Assembly (NCBI RefSeq): GCF_014649495.1
Contig: NZ_BMTD01000006.1
Location: 310,001-374,000 of the forward strand
Source: Streptomyces filipinensis
GTDB lineage: Bacteria; Actinomycetota; Actinomycetes; Streptomycetales; Streptomycetaceae
Direction of reading: 5' to 3'
Length of the DNA stretch: 64,000 bases
Shown: one piece after another, positions 60,966 to 64,000 of the stretch
How the letters are laid out: each line of letters starts with the position of its first letter
Position numbering within the stretch: position 1 is the first letter of the stretch
The notes under the pieces: model-generated
What the model was told of the DNA's origin: nothing
Database searches by the model: none
Seen by the model: only the letters and a program-made list of their open reading frames with translations
Program-made: the position numbers and the translations under genes

Positions 60966-61319
60966 GGTACGGCCCTGCGCCCTTCTCGGGACGCGTCCTC
61001 GACCGTCGCGGCCGGCGTTTTCGCGGTTCGGTCCGGCGCCTCTTTTGGGACGCGTCCCCGACCGCTGCGGCCGGCGTTTTCGCGGTTCGGTCCCGTGCCC
61101 CCTTTGGGGCGCGTCCTCGACCGTCGCGGCCGGCGTTTTCGCGGTTCGGTCCGGCGCCTCTTTTGGGACGCGTCCTCGACCGCTGCGGCCGGCGTTTTCG
61201 CGGTTCGGTCCCGTGCCCCCTTTGGGGCGCGTCCTCGACCGTCGCGGCCGGCGTTTTCGCGGTACGGTCCCGCGCCCTTCTCGGGACGCGTCCCCGACCG
61301 CCGTGGCCGGCACTTGCGC
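60966..61319. repeat. Six-copy 59-bp minisatellite
   Basis: The core GCGGCCGGCGTTTTCGCGG recurs at 61008, 61067, 61126, 61185, 61244 and, degenerate, 61303, always 59 bp apart. By the variable part the copies run C-A-B-A-B-C. Each unit carries a small hairpin (for example GCCCC-CTTT-GGGGC in type B), and the stem bases change together between types. The period is not a multiple of 3, so it is not coding. It occupies the 527-bp gap between convergent rpsD and the STAND gene. Confidence 0.92.
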
Positions 61320-61366
61320 GGTCCCGCGGTTCCCTCGGCCTGCTCACGGCCGTGCCGCGCCGCGCG

Positions 61367-63610
61367 TCATCCGCGCGCGGGCCGGCTCCCCGGCCGCCCC
61401 GGGGCACCGTCTCGCGCGGACCCGGAGGTCGGATCACCGCCTTCTCCGCCGTCGCCGGGGCCGCCCCGTGGCGCCGGCCCGCGTGGAGCGGGCAGTGCGC
61501 CGAGCGGTCGTACCCCGCCCTGCTGCAGCGCGCGGGCCACGGCCGCCGCACGGTCCAGCCCGGCCCCCTCCCGCACGCACTCCTCGTACCGCGCGTCCCC
61601 CAGGGCCTGCCGGGCCATCGCCTCGCAGCGCTCGTGCGGGGCGTTGTAGTACGCCGAGCCGAACAGCGGCAGTCCCACCGACGGCCAGATCCGGCCCGCG
61701 GCGCCCTGGAGCAGCGCCGCCTCGGCCGGCTCGCCCTCGGTCGCGGTCACCAGTGCCAGCAGCTCCAGGCACAGCACCGAGCCGAGCAGATCGTGGAAGG
61801 CGTGGGCGTTGCGCAGGCAGTCCGTGAGCAGCTCCCGCGCCCTGCCCTGGGCTCCGTCCTGCCAGGCCGCGTACGCCAGCACGTACAGCGCGTACGAGCG
61901 TGCCCAGCGCTCCCCGTGGTCCTCGCACACCCGACGCACGTCCTCGCACAGCCGCACCGCATCCGGCAGGTCCCCCTGGAAGGCCCGCGCCATCGCCAGT
62001 TCGACCTGGCCCATCAGCACGTTGCTGTTGAGCTCGCCGATCTCCTGATAGCGGTGCAGCGCCGACCGCAGCAGCGTTTCTGCACGGGCCATGTCATCGG
62101 TGACCAGGGCCAGACAGCCGGTGCGGTGCTCCGCGTACGCCAGCGCCACCGGATCCGCGGCCCGCTCGGCCTGCTCCCGGCACTCCTGCAGCGCCTGCAG
62201 GGCCGGCACGGCGTCGCCCTGAAGGACCGCCACATAGCCCAGCACCCACAGCGCCTTCAGCCGCGACTGCTCGTACCCCGACTCCAGCTCCACACAGCGC
62301 GCCAGCCAGCGGCGGCCCTCCGCGAGCCGCCCGCAGCCGACCCAGCAGAACCACAGGGACCCGGCGAGGTACTGCCCGAGATGAGCCTCCTCCGGCTCCG
62401 TCAGACAGCACTCCAGGGCCGCCCGCAGGTTGGGCAGCTCCGCCTCGACCCGCGCGGCGACCTCGCCCTGCCGGGGCGAGAACCAGTCCAGCTCGCACCA
62501 GGTCGCCAGGCCCAGGTACCAGTCCCGGTGCCGCCGGCGCAGCCGCCCCGCCTCCCCGGTCCCCTCCAGCCAGTCGGCGCCGTAGGCCCGCACGGTGTCC
62601 AGCATCCGGTAGCGGGGGCCGGCCGGCGTCTCCTCGCGGGTGACGACCGACTGGGCCAGTAACTCCGACAGCACGTCGAGGACGTCCTCGGCGGGCAGCC
62701 CGGCCCCGCTGCACACGTACTCGGCCGCCTCCAGGTCGAAGGTCTGGGCGAACACCGACAGCCGCGCCCACAGCAGCCGCTCGGCCGGCGTGCACAGCTC
62801 ATGGCTCCAGCCGATCGCCGTGCGCAGCGTCTGGTGCCGGGCCGGGGGACCGCCCGGGACCGCGCGCACGGCACCGTCCCGGCCGCCCGCGGTCAGCAGC
62901 CGGAACCGGTCGTCCAGCCGCTGCAGCAGCTGTGCGGGGGACAGCGCCCGCAGCCGTCCGGCCGCCAGCTCCAGCGCCAGCGGAATCCCCTCCAGGCGCC
63001 GGCACAGCTCGCGCACCTCGGGGCCACTGGAGACCTCCAGCCCCTGCTCCCGGGCCCGGTCGGTGAACAGCTCCACCGCCTCGTCCTCGCCGAGCGGCGC
63101 CAGCGGGAACAGCCGCTCGCCGGCCAGCCCCAGCGGCCGCCGGCCCACGGCCAGCACCCGCAGCCGCGGCAGCCTCCGCAGCAGTTCGGCCGTCAGCTCG
63201 GCACAGGCCTCCACCAGATGCTCGAAGCCGTCCAGCACCAACAGGACCGGACGGCCGGCGAGATGCTGCAGCAGCGTCTCGCGGGGGGAGCGGACGGTGT
63301 GGTCGGTCAGCCCCAGCGCCTCCGCGACCGCGTACTCCACGAACTGCGGATCGCGCACCGGCGCCAGTTCCACCCGCCCGGACCCCGGCTCCCAGCCGGC
63401 GGCGACCCGCGCGGCCAGCCGGGACTTGCCGATCCCGCCGATCCCGGTGACGGTCACCAGCCGGGCCCGGCCGAGGGCGCAGGTCAGCTCGGCGAGTTCG
63501 GCCGAGCGCCCGACGAACGTGGTCAGTTCCAGGGGCGGATCGCCGTCGGCGAAGGGATCTGGGCGCTGAGGACCTCGCATAGGACACGGAGCGTACTGAA
63601 GTGTGTTCAT
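61367..63610 (-). CDS. STAND ATPase with NB-ARC and TPR-like region
   Basis: 747 aa. NB-ARC domain (about 25-300): FVGRSAELAELTCAL, Walker A TGIGGIGKSRLAARV, Walker B PVLLVLDGFEHL, GIPLALELAAGRL. A winged-helix segment follows, then RYRMLDTVRAYGADWL and about 350 residues of TPR-like helices. Unlike AfsR/SARP or LuxR-type relatives, no DNA-binding domain is seen at either end. Probable signal-responsive scaffold or regulator. ATG 63610 is used; ATG 63580 is possible. The C-terminal 55 residues are Gly/Pro-rich. Confidence 0.85.
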   Translation of the reverse strand: MNTLQYAPCPMRGPQRPDPFADGDPPLELTTFVGRSAELAELTCALGRARLVTVTGIGGIGKSRLAARVAAGWEPGSGRVELAPVRDPQFVEYAVAEALGLTDHTVRSPRETLLQHLAGRPVLLVLDGFEHLVEACAELTAELLRRLPRLRVLAVGRRPLGLAGERLFPLAPLGEDEAVELFTDRAREQGLEVSSGPEVRELCRRLEGIPLALELAAGRLRALSPAQLLQRLDDRFRLLTAGGRDGAVRAVPGGPPARHQTLRTAIGWSHELCTPAERLLWARLSVFAQTFDLEAAEYVCSGAGLPAEDVLDVLSELLAQSVVTREETPAGPRYRMLDTVRAYGADWLEGTGEAGRLRRRHRDWYLGLATWCELDWFSPRQGEVAARVEAELPNLRAALECCLTEPEEAHLGQYLAGSLWFCWVGCGRLAEGRRWLARCVELESGYEQSRLKALWVLGYVAVLQGDAVPALQALQECREQAERAADPVALAYAEHRTGCLALVTDDMARAETLLRSALHRYQEIGELNSNVLMGQVELAMARAFQGDLPDAVRLCEDVRRVCEDHGERWARSYALYVLAYAAWQDGAQGRARELLTDCLRNAHAFHDLLGSVLCLELLALVTATEGEPAEAALLQGAAGRIWPSVGLPLFGSAYYNAPHERCEAMARQALGDARYEECVREGAGLDRAAAVARALQQGGVRPLGALPAPRGPAPRGGPGDGGEGGDPTSGSARDGAPGRPGSRPARG

Positions 63611-63739
63611 TGCGTACAATCGCTTCCGCAACTCCGTCTCCCCGGCCCGGTAATCCGGTACGGAGCCACGGCCCCGGCGCGATAGGCTCGGACACGACTT
63701 TTCGATGGTGAGGCACGTTTCAGGGAGCGGGTGCGCACA

Positions 63740-64000
63740 GTGTCCGGTGGAGAGGTGGCCGGGATCCTGGTGGCCGTCTTCTGGGCGATCCTGGTCTCCT
63801 TCCTCGCGGTGGCCCTCGCGAGGCTGGCCCAGACGCTCAAGGCGACGACCAAGCTCGTGGCGGACGTGACCGACCAGGCCGTCCCGCTGCTCGCCGACGC
63901 CTCCCAGGCGGTGCGTTCCGCGCAGACCCAGATCGACCGCGTCGACGCGATCGCCTCCGACGTCCAGGAGGTCACGTCGAACGCCTCCGCGCTGTCGACC
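63740..64000 (+). CDS. DUF948-containing protein, N-terminal part
   Basis: 87 codons to the window edge. VSGGEVAGILVAVFWAILVSFLAVALARL is an N-terminal membrane helix, followed by TLKATTKLVADVTDQAVPLLADA and a helical heptad region, as in DUF948 proteins anchored to the membrane with a coiled-coil tail. It continues outside the window. GTG start with GGGAGCGGG upstream. It is divergent from the STAND gene. Confidence 0.85.
   Translation, partial: MSGGEVAGILVAVFWAILVSFLAVALARLAQTLKATTKLVADVTDQAVPLLADASQAVRSAQTQIDRVDAIASDVQEVTSNASALST

Noticed and set aside
60846..61313. Reverse-strand 155-codon frame through the 59-bp repeats with repeated RENAGR/PKRRPRR motifs
   Set aside because: The 59-bp period shifts the frame at every unit, so the apparent protein repeats arise from different frames. 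No start signal or domain is seen.
60966..61319. CRISPR array
   Set aside because: Units are contiguous 59-bp repeats with shared rather than unique intervening sequence, and no cas genes are nearby.

Overview
The window is chromosomal DNA from a Streptomyces species. The GC content is very high, third codon positions are almost always G or C, GTG and TTG starts are common, and many genes are preceded closely by TAGnnT-type -10 boxes (probable leaderless transcripts). The protein set (SsgB, RelA, SecD/SecF, PimA-type mannosyltransferase) and the gene order match, from memory, the ssgB-relA-rpsD part of the Streptomyces coelicolor core chromosome (roughly the SCO1504-SCO1559 interval). No database search was run. 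Most of the window is conserved core, with a few short non-core patches.

Layout. 1-1892: methionine ABC transporter metN(partial)-metI-metQ. 2055-10224: an acetyltransferase and three corrinoid genes, namely CbiE/CbiT-type cobL, a very large BluB-CobT fusion with a disordered repeat-rich N-terminus, and a CysG-like dehydrogenase/SUMT. 10298-15275: TrmH methyltransferase, a Ser/Thr kinase, small membrane and zinc-ribbon proteins, and an APH-fold protein. 15328-15806: five tRNA genes on the minus strand (3 Val-GAC, Cys, Gly). 15985-20410: pabB-pabC, a double GNAT protein, a DsbA-like protein and small membrane proteins. 20512-22429: CGNR regulator, ssgB (sporulation cell division) and a TIGR02611-type membrane protein. 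22500-24611: two identical tRNA-Val(CAC) genes flanking about 2 kb of decayed DNA that holds a broken sugar-binding lipoprotein gene and an intact SRPBCC gene. 24665-27354: DEDDh exonuclease and a translationally coupled pair (DUF4365-like protein plus an unknown).

27477-34138: thrS, HIT protein, a large membrane protein and an EF-G paralogue. 34433-37163: overlapping pgsA-acyltransferase-pimA operon for phosphatidylinositol (mannoside) synthesis. 37234-42650: LemA-like protein, pdxS-pdxT (pyridoxal phosphate), yebC and ruvC-ruvA-ruvB. 42839-49724: yajC-secD-secF-apt-relA. 49788-54147: DUF349 protein and cyclophilin on the minus strand, then a metallo-hydrolase and hisS. 54192-57719: an ABC exporter and two-component system in one overlapping minus-strand operon. 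57865-60839: VKOR, rarA and rpsD. 60966-61319: a 59-bp non-coding minisatellite. 61367-63610: a STAND (NB-ARC/TPR) ATPase. 63740-end: a DUF948 protein cut by the window edge.

Regulation visible in the sequence. There is an exact sigma-R type promoter before relA. Two copies of the actinobacterial DNA-damage (RecA-independent, PafBC-type) promoter lie before ruvC and rarA. A Crp-type site lies in the large gap before the 58-aa membrane protein gene. Several palindromic operator candidates and many strong hairpin terminators are present, including a 52-bp perfect palindrome between relA and its convergent neighbour.
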